A DNA stretch of 64,000 bases, taken from positions 992,001 to 1,056,000 of the forward strand of contig OY762707.1 in the NCBI GenBank assembly GCA_963666295.1, read 5' to 3'. How positions within the stretch are numbered: the stretch's first letter is position 1; the number at the start of each line of letters is the position of its first letter. Positions 55,690 through 64,000 of this stretch are shown here, piece by piece. This stretch comes from QZKY01 sp963666295. GTDB lineage: Bacteria; Pseudomonadota; Gammaproteobacteria; Burkholderiales; Burkholderiaceae_D. The notes beneath the pieces were generated by a model, which ran no database searches, was not told the origin of the DNA, and saw nothing but the letters and a program-made list of their open reading frames with translations. A program made the position numbers and the translations under genes.

Positions 55690-55976
55690 TTGAAAAACAC
55701 CAGAAAGTAGCGCTCGGCATCTTCGCAACCATTGCGATTTTTACCAGTCTGCTGCGCGGTGTTCAGCCAGCGCTCAAAGGCAATCTGGCGCTGGCGCTTT
55801 TTCTGGTTCCAATCTTTTTCTACCGCGTCGTCGCCTTCTTTTCCGGCTTTGGTTTTCCCGAGTGTTTTGCCAGGGATTACCGGTCCGAAAACCATCCCGG
55901 CCCGTATGCCTTTTTCTTCTGGCTGGCATTCCTGATTGCCTGCGCCTTTGTCCTGTTTGACTTGCGCATTTATTGA
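55686..55976 (+). CDS. Small conserved membrane protein
   Basis: A 96-residue protein with two or three hydrophobic segments (KVALGIFATIAIFTSLL, LALALFLVPIFFYRVVAFF, AFFFWLAFLIACAFVLF). Its ATG overlaps the ribE stop (ATGA), so it is in the riboflavin transcript. No family is recognised. A link to flavin transport would be speculative. Confidence 0.65.
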   Translation: MIEKHQKVALGIFATIAIFTSLLRGVQPALKGNLALALFLVPIFFYRVVAFFSGFGFPECFARDYRSENHPGPYAFFFWLAFLIACAFVLFDLRIY

Positions 55977-56043
55977 TTGCCTCCAAAACGCCAGTAAGAA
56001 GCGCGCCACTTGGACAGGTTTGGCACCAGCTCCGCGAGCTTTT

Positions 56044-57087
56044 CTATGAAAAAACCTTGCTCCATATTCTGGCAAAAGCGCCGCTCTCCCTGCATTCCAG
56101 GTTGGATAGAAGCGGGTTCAAATGGCAATGCGGCGAGTCGAAAACCGCATGCTGCAAGGTTTCGGCAAAGTCCTTATGTCCATTGTGCCTGTGGTCAGCA
56201 ACATTCATGCCTTTGTATTCCTTGCCACTGAACGCACCAAAATTCCGGCAATTCCAGAAATAGGCTTTCACATCGAGCTCTGCAGCCATTTCGGCAAACG
56301 TCGCCATTTCATGGTAATTGCGTGAATGAACAACAAAAAGGAGCAGCAAGTCATCTACCTTGCCTCTTTGCTTTAACTCGGCTGCCCATCTCAGATTCGC
56401 CTGCACCTTTTCAAAATCACTGCCCAGGCAGACCTGTTCATAGGTCTCTCTGGTCGTGCTATGCAGGGAAAATTCCAGAACGGACAGTCTGTCCATAATC
56501 CCCAGCGCTTCCAGCGTAGCTTGGTTACACACTACGCCGTTGGTGTGAATGTCAAATTTGATGTGCGGATAATTTTCGGCAATGGCCTTGATCAGCGCCC
56601 GTCCATGCCGGCTGGCAAGCACTTCGCCAGCGCCGTTCATGCAGGCTTTTTCTGCATTCCTCAAAAGCGGCAAGTAATATTCTTCGATGTTTTGGTTCAG
56701 GGCGTACGTTTGCGCTTTTGAGTTGACTTTCAATTCACGGCGGCAGGTGATGCACCGGATATTGCATTCCTCGTCGTGGCAAAACTTCACGATCTTGGGA
56801 AGCGGCATGACTGGCTTCAGCTCAGCACTGGCGTCAACGAAATCAAGCTCACGAAGGGCAGGGTTCGAACGGCCATCGCAAAGCGTTACGTTGCAGCAGG
56901 AATAATCCCCTCGCAACATCATTCGCCTGATTTTCTGAGCCGTCTCGCCGTTCCATATTTCTTCGATATCACTATTGAAAATGTTCCCAATGCTCAACTT
57001 TATGTAAGCAGGGCAGCAAGTAAACACCTCTCCATTACCGAAAACTTCGATGTAGAAAAACGGCGCGATGCAAGAATTGGATTTCAT
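56044..57087 (-). CDS. Radical SAM protein with N-terminal SPASM-like region
   Basis: A 347-residue protein. The radical SAM cluster motif is Cys108-x3-Cys112-x2-Cys115 (CNIRCITC), followed by a barrel-like region (CMNGAGEVLASRHG, FDIHTNGVV, LEFSLHSTT). Unusually, a SPASM-type cysteine region precedes it (Cys6, Cys24-Cys25, GNIFNSDIEEIWNG, Cys64-Cys65, Cys70), whereas SPASM domains normally follow the barrel. No precursor peptide gene lies nearby. It is monocistronic with a terminator-like hairpin upstream. Product unknown. Confidence 0.8.
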   Translation of the reverse strand: MKSNSCIAPFFYIEVFGNGEVFTCCPAYIKLSIGNIFNSDIEEIWNGETAQKIRRMMLRGDYSCCNVTLCDGRSNPALRELDFVDASAELKPVMPLPKIVKFCHDEECNIRCITCRRELKVNSKAQTYALNQNIEEYYLPLLRNAEKACMNGAGEVLASRHGRALIKAIAENYPHIKFDIHTNGVVCNQATLEALGIMDRLSVLEFSLHSTTRETYEQVCLGSDFEKVQANLRWAAELKQRGKVDDLLLLFVVHSRNYHEMATFAEMAAELDVKAYFWNCRNFGAFSGKEYKGMNVADHRHNGHKDFAETLQHAVFDSPHCHLNPLLSNLECRESGAFARIWSKVFS

Positions 57088-57153
57088 TGGAAAATAGGAG
57101 GCTGCTCACACTTTTTCTGGTTGAATCGTTTCACAAAATGATACACCCCTAAC

Positions 57154-57186
57154 TAAAAAAACCCGCCAAATTGACGGGTTTTTTGC
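57154..57186. terminator. Rho-independent terminator of the formate dehydrogenase operon
   Basis: AAAAAACCCGCC and GACGGGTTTTTT form a short GC stem flanked by A- and T-runs, so it works for minus-strand transcription from the formate dehydrogenase gene and possibly in the other direction. Confidence 0.75.
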
Positions 57187-57202
57187 TTTCGATCTTGCAT
57201 GC

Positions 57203-59647
57203 TTAAGTGCTCAACTTCTCCAGCCTCGCCGCCGAACGCTTGTATGCCGGCGTCTTGGACTGTTCGTCCAGCGCCGAACCAGTCAGGCGGTTCGCGGGTG
57301 CTTCGGCAAAGTGAAACGGATAGAAAATTTCGCCTTCCGGTGAGCGCTCGGTGACCTTGACTTTGACTTCGATCGCGCCATGATGCGACACCAGCTTTAC
57401 CATCTCACCGTGTTCGACCTTGAAGCGCTTGGCATCGATCGGGTTCACTTCAACTTCGCCCTCTGGCTTCATCGCATCCAGGCCGATATTGCGGCGCGAC
57501 ATCGTACCGGTATGATAGTGCTCCAGCAAGCGGCCGGTAGACAGGATCAGAGGATACTTGTCGTCCGAATTTTCGCCGGCCGGATCGTATTCGACCGCCA
57601 CGAACTTGCCCTTGCCACTTTCGGTCGGGAAGTTTTCAGCATACAGAAAACGCGTGCCCGGATGCTCGGTATCCGGACAGGGCCATTGCAAGCCGTTGTC
57701 ACCTAGACGCTCGTGGCGAATACCGCCGTAGGATGGCACCAGTGACGCGATTTCTTCCATCACGTCGGCGCTGCTCTGATACGGGAATGGCTGACCCATC
57801 GCCGCCGCCAGTTCGCACACGATCTGCCAGTCCGGCTTGGATTCTCCCACAGGCGGGATGGCCGGACGCAGCAATTGTACACGGCGCTCGGTGTTGGTGA
57901 AGGTGCCATCTTTCTCGGCGAAGCTGCAAGCTGGGAGCACGACATCTGCCATCTTGGCAGTTTCAGACAGAAACATTTCCTGCACCACCATGAATTCCAG
58001 CTTCCTGAAGCCTTCCTCGACTTCATTCATGTCCGGGCTACTGCCCATCGGATTTTCACCCATGATGTACAGCGCCTTGATGTTGCCGTGAACAGCCTCT
58101 TCTTCCATTTCTACCACGGTCATGCCAGTATTGGTCGGCAACGGTGCGCCCCAAGCTTGTTCAAACTTGGCGCGGTCGGCCGGGTCGGTAATACTGTGAT
58201 AGCCGGGCAGTGCGTTGTGCTGGCCCTGCATGTCGCTACAACCTTGCACGTTGTTCTGGCCGCGAATCGGCATAAAGCCCGCACCAGGACGACCGACATG
58301 ACCCGTCAGCAGCATCAGGTTGGAGAGCGCAATCGCGCCGTCTACACCGGTCAGGTGCTGCGTGATGCCCATGCCCCACATCAACATGCCGCGCTGCGCC
58401 TTGCCATATACGCGTGCTGCCTCGACCAAGCGGTCTGCCGGAACATCGGTGATTTCTTCCACGTATTGTGGCGTGTATTTTTTCACCGCATCGCGGAAGG
58501 TTTCGTAATCTTCCGTGCGCGCCTGAATGAAGGCTTCGTTTGCCAGCCCTTCTGCAATGATGACATGCGCCAGACCGTTCAGTACCGCCACGTTGCCCCC
58601 GATTTTTGGGCGCAGCCAGATATCGGCATGGTCGACCATTTCGATGCGGCGCGGGTCAACCACGACCAGCTTGGCGCCATCTTCATATCGGGCCTTCAAA
58701 ATGGCACTGGAAATCACCGGGTGGGTTTCAGTCGTATTAGAGCCGATCACGATGAAGGCATCGGCCAGACGCACATCCGGCGTCGAGGCGCTCGGCGCAC
58801 TGCTGCCAACCGTCTTTTCCAGCGCAACTGCCGACGCCATGTGGCACAGACGCGCACAGTGGTCAATGTTGTTGGTTTGCAGCACGGTACGCACGAAGCG
58901 ATGGTAAACGTAATTATCTTCGTTGGTCGCACGCGAGGAGCACATGCCACCAATCGCTTCCGCCCCGTACTGGTCTCTTGCTTTACTCAAGCCCTCAGCG
59001 GCAAACTGAATCGCCTCTTCCCAACTGACTTCTTCCAGCGGGCTTTCCTTGCCGCCGCGACGGATCATCGGCTTTTTGAGACGCTCTGGACTGTTGATGA
59101 ATTCGTGGCCAAAACGACCTTTCACGCACAGGTTGCCTTCATTGGCGTCCGACGTGAACGAGGGGCTAACCGCCACAACCTTATTGTTTTCAACTTCGAG
59201 ATCAATCGCGCAACCGACACCACAGTAACTGCAAACGGTCGTCACTTTCTCACGCTGGCTGGAAAGCAGCTTGCCGCTGTCCAGCAAGTTTTTCAGCGCG
59301 CCAGTCGGGCAAGCGCTCACACACTGGCCGCAGTTGTTGCATTCGGTGTCGCGATAATCGTACGTGCCGCTCACCAGCGCCGGATAACCCAGCTCGTCGA
59401 TGGTGTAGACGTTACGGTGCTGCACTTCGTTGCAGATACGCACGCAGTTGTGGCACTGAATGCATTTTTCCTTGTGCATCTCGAAAAACGGCAGCGATTG
59501 CAGCGGGGTGTAAAAGCCCTCCAGTGCATCGCTGCCCTGAACGACGGATTCTTTCAATGACGTGGGCGCCTTGTGCTCCTGGATACGATTCCGCTCCAGC
59601 GCTTCGGAAACGGCGCAGCCTTGAAATTGCTTATGAGTAGTTGTCAT
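57203..59647 (-). CDS. fdhA: Molybdopterin formate dehydrogenase alpha subunit with ferredoxin domain
   Basis: An 814-residue protein oxidising formate to CO2. Two 4Fe-4S ferredoxin sites come first (Cys62/65/68/72 and Cys103/106/109/113), then the MopB 4Fe-4S site (Cys139/142/146/174). IDHCARLCHMAS places Cys268 where formate dehydrogenases have the Mo/W-ligating Cys or Sec. There is no twin-arginine signal, so it is cytoplasmic. It follows the flavoprotein gene by 43 bases. The 561-codon frame on the opposite strand is a shadow. Confidence 0.9.
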   Translation of the reverse strand: MTTTHKQFQGCAVSEALERNRIQEHKAPTSLKESVVQGSDALEGFYTPLQSLPFFEMHKEKCIQCHNCVRICNEVQHRNVYTIDELGYPALVSGTYDYRDTECNNCGQCVSACPTGALKNLLDSGKLLSSQREKVTTVCSYCGVGCAIDLEVENNKVVAVSPSFTSDANEGNLCVKGRFGHEFINSPERLKKPMIRRGGKESPLEEVSWEEAIQFAAEGLSKARDQYGAEAIGGMCSSRATNEDNYVYHRFVRTVLQTNNIDHCARLCHMASAVALEKTVGSSAPSASTPDVRLADAFIVIGSNTTETHPVISSAILKARYEDGAKLVVVDPRRIEMVDHADIWLRPKIGGNVAVLNGLAHVIIAEGLANEAFIQARTEDYETFRDAVKKYTPQYVEEITDVPADRLVEAARVYGKAQRGMLMWGMGITQHLTGVDGAIALSNLMLLTGHVGRPGAGFMPIRGQNNVQGCSDMQGQHNALPGYHSITDPADRAKFEQAWGAPLPTNTGMTVVEMEEEAVHGNIKALYIMGENPMGSSPDMNEVEEGFRKLEFMVVQEMFLSETAKMADVVLPACSFAEKDGTFTNTERRVQLLRPAIPPVGESKPDWQIVCELAAAMGQPFPYQSSADVMEEIASLVPSYGGIRHERLGDNGLQWPCPDTEHPGTRFLYAENFPTESGKGKFVAVEYDPAGENSDDKYPLILSTGRLLEHYHTGTMSRRNIGLDAMKPEGEVEVNPIDAKRFKVEHGEMVKLVSHHGAIEVKVKVTERSPEGEIFYPFHFAEAPANRLTGSALDEQSKTPAYKRSAARLEKLST

Positions 59648-59690
59648 GGAAACTATTCCTTATATCAATTCTTCTCAGCCTCGGAACACC

Positions 59691-61673
59691 TCAGCCCAGC
59701 TTCGCTGGAGCCGTTCCCTTGTTGTCCTTACCGGCAAACGCCAGTGGGCCGGCATATTCTCTGGTGCCCGCACCATACTGAAGCGAGTATTTCTGCAAGT
59801 CGCAGCTCCCCGCAGCCTGACACACGCACTGCAAGCAGCGCTCCGCTTCAATAATTGCCGCTTCTTCGGTGAAACCCAACTCGGTTTCGGTAAACGCGCC
59901 GCTGGCCGATTTCGCGCCGGTATCGCCCGGCGCAATATCGGTTCCAAACGTCGAAACGCGCTCTTGCTGCGGGGTGACCGGCATTTCGGCCAGCTTGGCA
60001 GACTGTTTCGGGAAAGCACCGATATCGAACAATTTCGGATTGTCCACCTTAATCACCTTGGCGATGGTGGCATCGTCCGCGCCACGCAAATAAGCATCAA
60101 TCGCGTAAGCAGCACGGCGGCCATGGCCGATCGCTTCCACCGCGGTCGCCGCGCCCAGCGATGCGTCACCACCCGCGAAAATGCCCGGCAGGTTGGTCTT
60201 CATCGTCGCTTCATCAATTTCGATGCTGCCCCAGCGCGTCTTTTCAATGTCAGTGATCTGCATGCTGTCGACATCCACGTCCTGGCTGATCGCCAACAGA
60301 ATCGTATCGGCCGGAATCACATAGTCCGACCCTTTAACAGGTATCGGACGACGACGACCGCTATCATCCGGCTCGCCCAGTTCCATGCGCTGGCAAACCA
60401 GGCCGACTGCGCGACCCTCTTCGTTTATCTTGACTTCGGTCGGTGCGGAGAGCAGATCCAGTACCACGCCTTCGACTTCGCAATCGTGAATTTCGTGCGG
60501 ACTGGCTGGCATTTCCTTGCGTGTGCGGCGATAAGACAGCGTCACATTTGGCGCCCCCATGCGTCTTGCGGTGCGCACCGCATCGGCCGCCGTGAAGCCG
60601 CCCCCAATGACAACCACGTTCTGGCCAAGATCAACGCGTTCGCCACGATTCACTTTCGCGAGAAAATCCACTGCCGCCATCACACCGGGCACAGTTTCAT
60701 TCGGAATGCTCGCCATCTTGCCAATCATCGCGCCGATAGCCAGGAACACGGCATCGTGCTTGTCCGTCAGGTCCGGCAGCATGATGTCGGTACCAAGGCG
60801 GTGATTGAGTTTGAGATCCACACCCATTGCAAGAATGTCATTGATTTCATCGTCAAGCACCTGATCCGGCAGGCGGTACGGCGGAATACCGTAACGCAGC
60901 ATACCGCCAGCTTCTTCCTGTGCTTCGTAAATCGTGACTTTGTGGCCTTCGAGCGCGAGGAAGTAGGCCGCCGTCAAACCACCCGGGCCCGCACCGACCA
61001 CGGCCACATTCTTGCCAGTTGGCGCCTTGGGTTCAGGTTGCGTTGCTTCACCGATTTCACGCGCCATATCCGATGCAAAGCGCTTGAGCGAACAGATGGC
61101 GACCGGTTGTTCCTCATCTATCTGACTGCGGCGGCAAACGCTTTCGCACGGGCGCGGACACACGCGGCCAATCACCTGCGGTAGCGGCAGCTTTTCCTTG
61201 ATCAGCGCTGTCGCCTCAACGTAGCGCTTTTGCGCTATCAGACCGATATAGCCGGGAATGTCGATCCCCGCCGGGCAGCGAAATGAGCATGGAGGCAAAC
61301 AATAGGCATTGTGGTTGCTGAGATAAGTATTCAGAATAACGCGACGCGTTTCAGCCAGCGCTTCTGTTTCGGTCACAACAGTCATGCCTTCGTACACCGG
61401 CGCCTTGCATGCCTTGATTTGCGTTGGATCGCCATCAATTTCAACCACACACAAGCCGCAATCCCCATTCGGATTGGTGCGTGAATCCGAACACATGGAA
61501 GGAATTTCGATTCCAGCTTTGCGCGCGGCAACCAAAATGGTGTCGCCTTCTTCGGCAAGGAAAGTCTGCTCGTTTACCGTAATATTAAACAGGGCGACCC
61601 CTTCTTTTTTCTTCCACTCAGGATACCGACCCGTATTTAAACCCAAGTCTTGTACCATCACATGTGTGGTCAT
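59691..61673 (-). CDS. GltD-like FAD/NAD(P) oxidoreductase with N-terminal 2Fe-2S domain
   Basis: A 660-residue protein. Residues about 27-105 are a 2Fe-2S ferredoxin domain (Cys61, Cys72, Cys75, Cys89). Then comes a GltD-like module with two cysteine clusters (Cys125-Cys133 region; Cys172, Cys176, Cys180), an FAD site at VAVVGAGPGGLTAAYFLALE (about 223-242) and an NAD(P) site at VVVIGGGFTAADA. A C-terminal C-x2-C region follows (RCLQCVCQ). It probably passes formate electrons to NAD(P)+ or the reverse. Its partner is fdhA, next on the transcript. Confidence 0.85.
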   Translation of the reverse strand: MTTHVMVQDLGLNTGRYPEWKKKEGVALFNITVNEQTFLAEEGDTILVAARKAGIEIPSMCSDSRTNPNGDCGLCVVEIDGDPTQIKACKAPVYEGMTVVTETEALAETRRVILNTYLSNHNAYCLPPCSFRCPAGIDIPGYIGLIAQKRYVEATALIKEKLPLPQVIGRVCPRPCESVCRRSQIDEEQPVAICSLKRFASDMAREIGEATQPEPKAPTGKNVAVVGAGPGGLTAAYFLALEGHKVTIYEAQEEAGGMLRYGIPPYRLPDQVLDDEINDILAMGVDLKLNHRLGTDIMLPDLTDKHDAVFLAIGAMIGKMASIPNETVPGVMAAVDFLAKVNRGERVDLGQNVVVIGGGFTAADAVRTARRMGAPNVTLSYRRTRKEMPASPHEIHDCEVEGVVLDLLSAPTEVKINEEGRAVGLVCQRMELGEPDDSGRRRPIPVKGSDYVIPADTILLAISQDVDVDSMQITDIEKTRWGSIEIDEATMKTNLPGIFAGGDASLGAATAVEAIGHGRRAAYAIDAYLRGADDATIAKVIKVDNPKLFDIGAFPKQSAKLAEMPVTPQQERVSTFGTDIAPGDTGAKSASGAFTETELGFTEEAAIIEAERCLQCVCQAAGSCDLQKYSLQYGAGTREYAGPLAFAGKDNKGTAPAKLG

Positions 61674-62003
61674 CTTTTTTGCTCCTTGCTGATGATTCGA
61701 TTCGTACGTGAGGAAAGTTTCTCACATCGTGACAAATCGTGCCGATCAAGCTGACAAACAGTTTGCGGAAACGTAACACCGGAAAACTATTTCAGACGCT
61801 TGTCTTTCCTGATGTGCAAACCTCCAGCCTCGCCTCAAAAAGCAAGGCCCTATTCCTTATAATTATGCAACCAACTGCCGGTTTGCCCCCTAAGCCCGCC
61901 ATTTTAAACATAAATAGTCGCTTTTGATCTTCGCATAGGCATGTTTTTTTTGATTGCGCTATAGTTCTCTGTAGAACTTAAACAACTCAGCAGAAGAATA
62001 TCA
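61674..62003. other. Divergent promoter region of the formate dehydrogenase operon and metY
   Basis: These 330 bases contain no supportable gene. A near-palindrome GTGAGGAAAGTTTCTCAC lies at 61708-61725, 35 bases upstream of the flavoprotein start, and is a candidate operator. TTGATT and TAGAAC at about 61951-61978, 16 bases apart, are a weak promoter candidate for metY. Confidence 0.45.
61708..61725. promoter_or_regulatory. Candidate operator palindrome
   Basis: GTGAGGAAAGTTTCTCAC is an 18-base near-perfect palindrome placed where a regulator of the formate dehydrogenase genes could bind. The regulator is unknown. Confidence 0.3.
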
Positions 62004-63290
62004 ATGAAACTCGAAACTCTTGCCATACACGCTGGCTATTCGCCTGATCCCACCACCAAATCGGTGGCTGTACCTATCTATCAGACTGTTGCCTATGCAT
62101 TTGATAGCGCCCAGCATGGCGCTGACCTGTTCGATCTGAAAGAAAAGGGCAATATTTACACCCGCATCATGAACCCGACGCAAGACGTGCTGGAAAAACG
62201 CGTTGCCGCGATGGAAGGCGGCATTGCAGGATTGGCACTGGCTTCTGGCATGGCTGCCGTCAGCTATTCGATCCAGACCATTGCCGAAGCGGGCGACAAC
62301 ATCATTTCATCCAGCACGCTCTATGGCGGCACCTACAATCTGTTCGCCCATACCTTCCCACAAATCGGCATCGAGGTGCGTTTTGCCGATCCGCGCAATC
62401 CGGAATCCTTTGTGCCGCTAATCGACAAAAAAACCAAAGCCATCTATTGCGAATCCGTCGGCAACCCGCTTGGCAACCTGACCGATGTTGAGCGCCTGGC
62501 GGCCGTCGCCCACGCGCACGGCCTGCCGCTTATCGTGGACAATACCGTTCCGAGTCCCTATTTGTGCCGCCCGATTGAATGGGGTGCAGACATCGTGGTG
62601 CACTCATTGACAAAATACATGGGCGGGCACGGCAACAGCGTTGCAGGCGCCATTGTCGATAGCGGCCTGTTCCCCTGGGCAGAGCACAAGGAACGTTTCA
62701 AGCGCCTGAATGAACCGGACGTGTCTTACCACGGCGTGGTTTATACCGAAGCGCTGGGCGAAGCTGCCTACATCGGTCGTGCGCGCGTCGTACCGCTACG
62801 CAATATGGGCGCGGCCATCTCGCCAATGAACGCCTTCCTGATCCTGCAAGGCATTGAAACCCTCCCGCTGCGCATGGATCGCACCTGCGAAAATGCGCTG
62901 GCGATTGCAAAATTCCTCGATCAGCACCCGAAGGTTGCCTGGGTTAACTACGCGGGTCTGCCATCCCACCCGGATTACGAGTTAGCTCAGAAGTACATGG
63001 GCGGCAGGGCATCTGGCTTGCTTTCGTTCGGCCTCAAGAATGCCAGCAAGGATAACCCGCGCGCTGCCGGTGCCCGCGTACTGGATGCCCTGCAATTGTT
63101 TACGCGTCTGGTCAACATTGGCGATGCGAAGTCGCTGGCAACCCATCCGGCTTCGACCACACATCGCCAGCTCAATGCCGAAGAATTGGCAAAAGCCGGT
63201 GTAAGCGAAGATATGCTGCGACTGTCAATTGGCATCGAACATATCGACGATTTGATCGCCGATCTGGATCGTGCCCTGTCCGTCGCCTGA
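62004..63290 (+). CDS. metY: O-acetylhomoserine sulfhydrylase (MetY type)
   Basis: A 428-residue PLP enzyme of the Cys/Met metabolism family that makes homocysteine from O-acetylhomoserine and sulfide. The PLP lysine is Lys204 (HSLTKYMGGHG). Length over 420 residues and the insert around DYELAQKYMGGRASGLLSFG point to MetY/Cys17-type rather than MetB/MetC. It is monocistronic. Confidence 0.93.
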   Translation: MKLETLAIHAGYSPDPTTKSVAVPIYQTVAYAFDSAQHGADLFDLKEKGNIYTRIMNPTQDVLEKRVAAMEGGIAGLALASGMAAVSYSIQTIAEAGDNIISSSTLYGGTYNLFAHTFPQIGIEVRFADPRNPESFVPLIDKKTKAIYCESVGNPLGNLTDVERLAAVAHAHGLPLIVDNTVPSPYLCRPIEWGADIVVHSLTKYMGGHGNSVAGAIVDSGLFPWAEHKERFKRLNEPDVSYHGVVYTEALGEAAYIGRARVVPLRNMGAAISPMNAFLILQGIETLPLRMDRTCENALAIAKFLDQHPKVAWVNYAGLPSHPDYELAQKYMGGRASGLLSFGLKNASKDNPRAAGARVLDALQLFTRLVNIGDAKSLATHPASTTHRQLNAEELAKAGVSEDMLRLSIGIEHIDDLIADLDRALSVA

Positions 63291-63403
63291 TAAAAATCAA
63301 GGAGGGTGATCCTTAATGTTTAATTTTTGCGCAATATCAATTAAGAAATTGGCGCTTTTGCCGAAGATAGACTTGTAGTCCTCTCCAATGATGTGTTTCT
63401 TGG

Positions 63404-63436
63404 CCCGTATGCTTTTTTGGCATGCGGGTTTTTTTT
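63404..63436 (+). terminator. Rho-independent terminator of metY
   Basis: A nine-base-pair stem CCCGTATGC / GCATGCGGG (one G-T pair) with a seven-base T-rich loop, followed by eight T residues. Confidence 0.9.
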
Positions 63437-63451
63437 ACGCGGAAACTTCGG

Positions 63452-64000
63452 TCAGCGCTTCTTACCCACCATACTGAATAAAGCTTCGTTACCCGAGGCT
63501 TGCTCAACCAATGGCACCACATTGATGGCCCAGTACGCACGGTCAAAATCGAATCGCGAGTTCTCCGGATACGCCTCCAGCAAATCTGCCTCAAGCGTCA
63601 CCCCTAATGCATTAAAATTTTCAGAACTGCTGGGTTCGTACACCTTGCCAGACGCTTTATCAACCAATTTCATGTTGGGCAGGATAATGAAATCGCCATG
63701 TTTGGTTTTGGTCGTTCCGCCGAAAGCCTTGAGGAAAGGCAGGATCACCCCTTTTTGCGCAGCTTCATACATCCATTTATCAAATGCCTTGATCTTGTTC
63801 AGATTTTCTTCTGCCAGTGGCTCGTCGGCCACGGGCAATGCGTTATCGAGCTTCCACAGCGTATGCGCAAAGGCAGATGGCAACACTTGCTTGTGAAGGT
63901 TCGCCGCAAAACGGTTTTGCGTCACTTTCGGGTCAGCCTTGTATCCATGTGCCGCCAATATCCAGACTTCCTCCATATGCTCCTCTTCGCCATAGGAAGC
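63452..64000 (-). CDS. Unrecognised protein, 5' end outside the window
   Basis: The frame stays open to the window edge (about 182 codons seen); an internal ATG at 63976 is probably not the start because the upstream codons ASYGEEEH look coding. It is a soluble-looking protein with segments such as HGYKADPKVTQNRFAANLHK and FGGTTKTKHGDFIILPNMKL, and ends SMVGKKR. No family is recognised and no signal peptide can be judged. Confidence 0.6.
   Translation of the reverse strand, partial: ASYGEEEHMEEVWILAAHGYKADPKVTQNRFAANLHKQVLPSAFAHTLWKLDNALPVADEPLAEENLNKIKAFDKWMYEAAQKGVILPFLKAFGGTTKTKHGDFIILPNMKLVDKASGKVYEPSSSENFNALGVTLEADLLEAYPENSRFDFDRAYWAINVVPLVEQASGNEALFSMVGKKR

Noticed and set aside
57875..59560. 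Long plus-strand open frame of 561 codons, with similar ones at 59646-61184 and 3257-4498
   Set aside because: They lie exactly antisense to fdhA, the GltD-like gene and pilY1, which have clear motifs; the antisense products are His/Arg-rich with no domains, as expected from the codon bias of the true genes.

Overview
The window is chromosomal DNA of a betaproteobacterium, most likely order Burkholderiales (perhaps Oxalobacteraceae-like; this is inferred from gene content and order, not proven). Supporting signs are the orders glyA-nrdR-pilVWXY1E, mlaFEDACB followed by an ABC-2 exporter, murA and an unbroken hisGDCBHAFIE run, then tatABC, sspAB, and dusB-fis-purH-ruvCAB. No plasmid or virion genes are seen.

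Layout. 1-9.2 kb (minus strand): minor pilins and the PilY1 adhesin, nrdR and glyA. 9.6-15.3 kb: outer-membrane lipid-asymmetry (Mla) transport genes and an ABC-2 exporter. 15.4-24.4 kb: murA, the complete histidine operon and an aldo/keto reductase. 24.6-32.9 kb: HinT, TatABC, a membrane-anchored HtrA protease, Nif3-like protein, MscL, SspA/SspB, tRNA-Thr, UbiX, an RluA-type pseudouridine synthase and a SpeE-like protein. 47.5-56 kb: Nudix, dusB-fis-purH, ruvCAB, mutT, ribD-ribE. 56-64 kb: a radical SAM protein, a two-gene formate dehydrogenase with a GltD-like partner, MetY and a partial gene.

Between about 32.9 and 47.3 kb lies an accessory region. Its core (38,115-47,306) looks like an integrative element inserted in the initiator tRNA-fMet gene. 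The intact tRNA is at 47,260-47,336, and an exact 47-base copy of its 3' part lies at 38,068-38,114. A diverged direct repeat of about 430 bp accompanies both copies, including four TGGTCACA-type repeats at an exact 11-base period. An excisionase-like gene survives, but an IS21-family element has destroyed the overlapping integrase gene after its 13th codon. Cargo includes an XRE regulator, an antitoxin-like ORF, an AT-rich two-gene unit with a membrane-anchored partner, an HNH-type protein, and a 716-residue protein with a PD-(D/E)xK-like core and a C-terminal SEC-C zinc motif. This resembles an anti-phage defence locus, but defence activity is inference.

To the left is a graveyard of mobile DNA: an IS3 element cut by a second IS3 element, an IS1182-family element inserted into the left copy of the direct repeat, and remnants of a DUF1156-type DNA methylase and a lipase/RTX-like protein. 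The inner att copy has arm-like repeats on both sides, which fits a junction between two tandem elements of which the left one has decayed.
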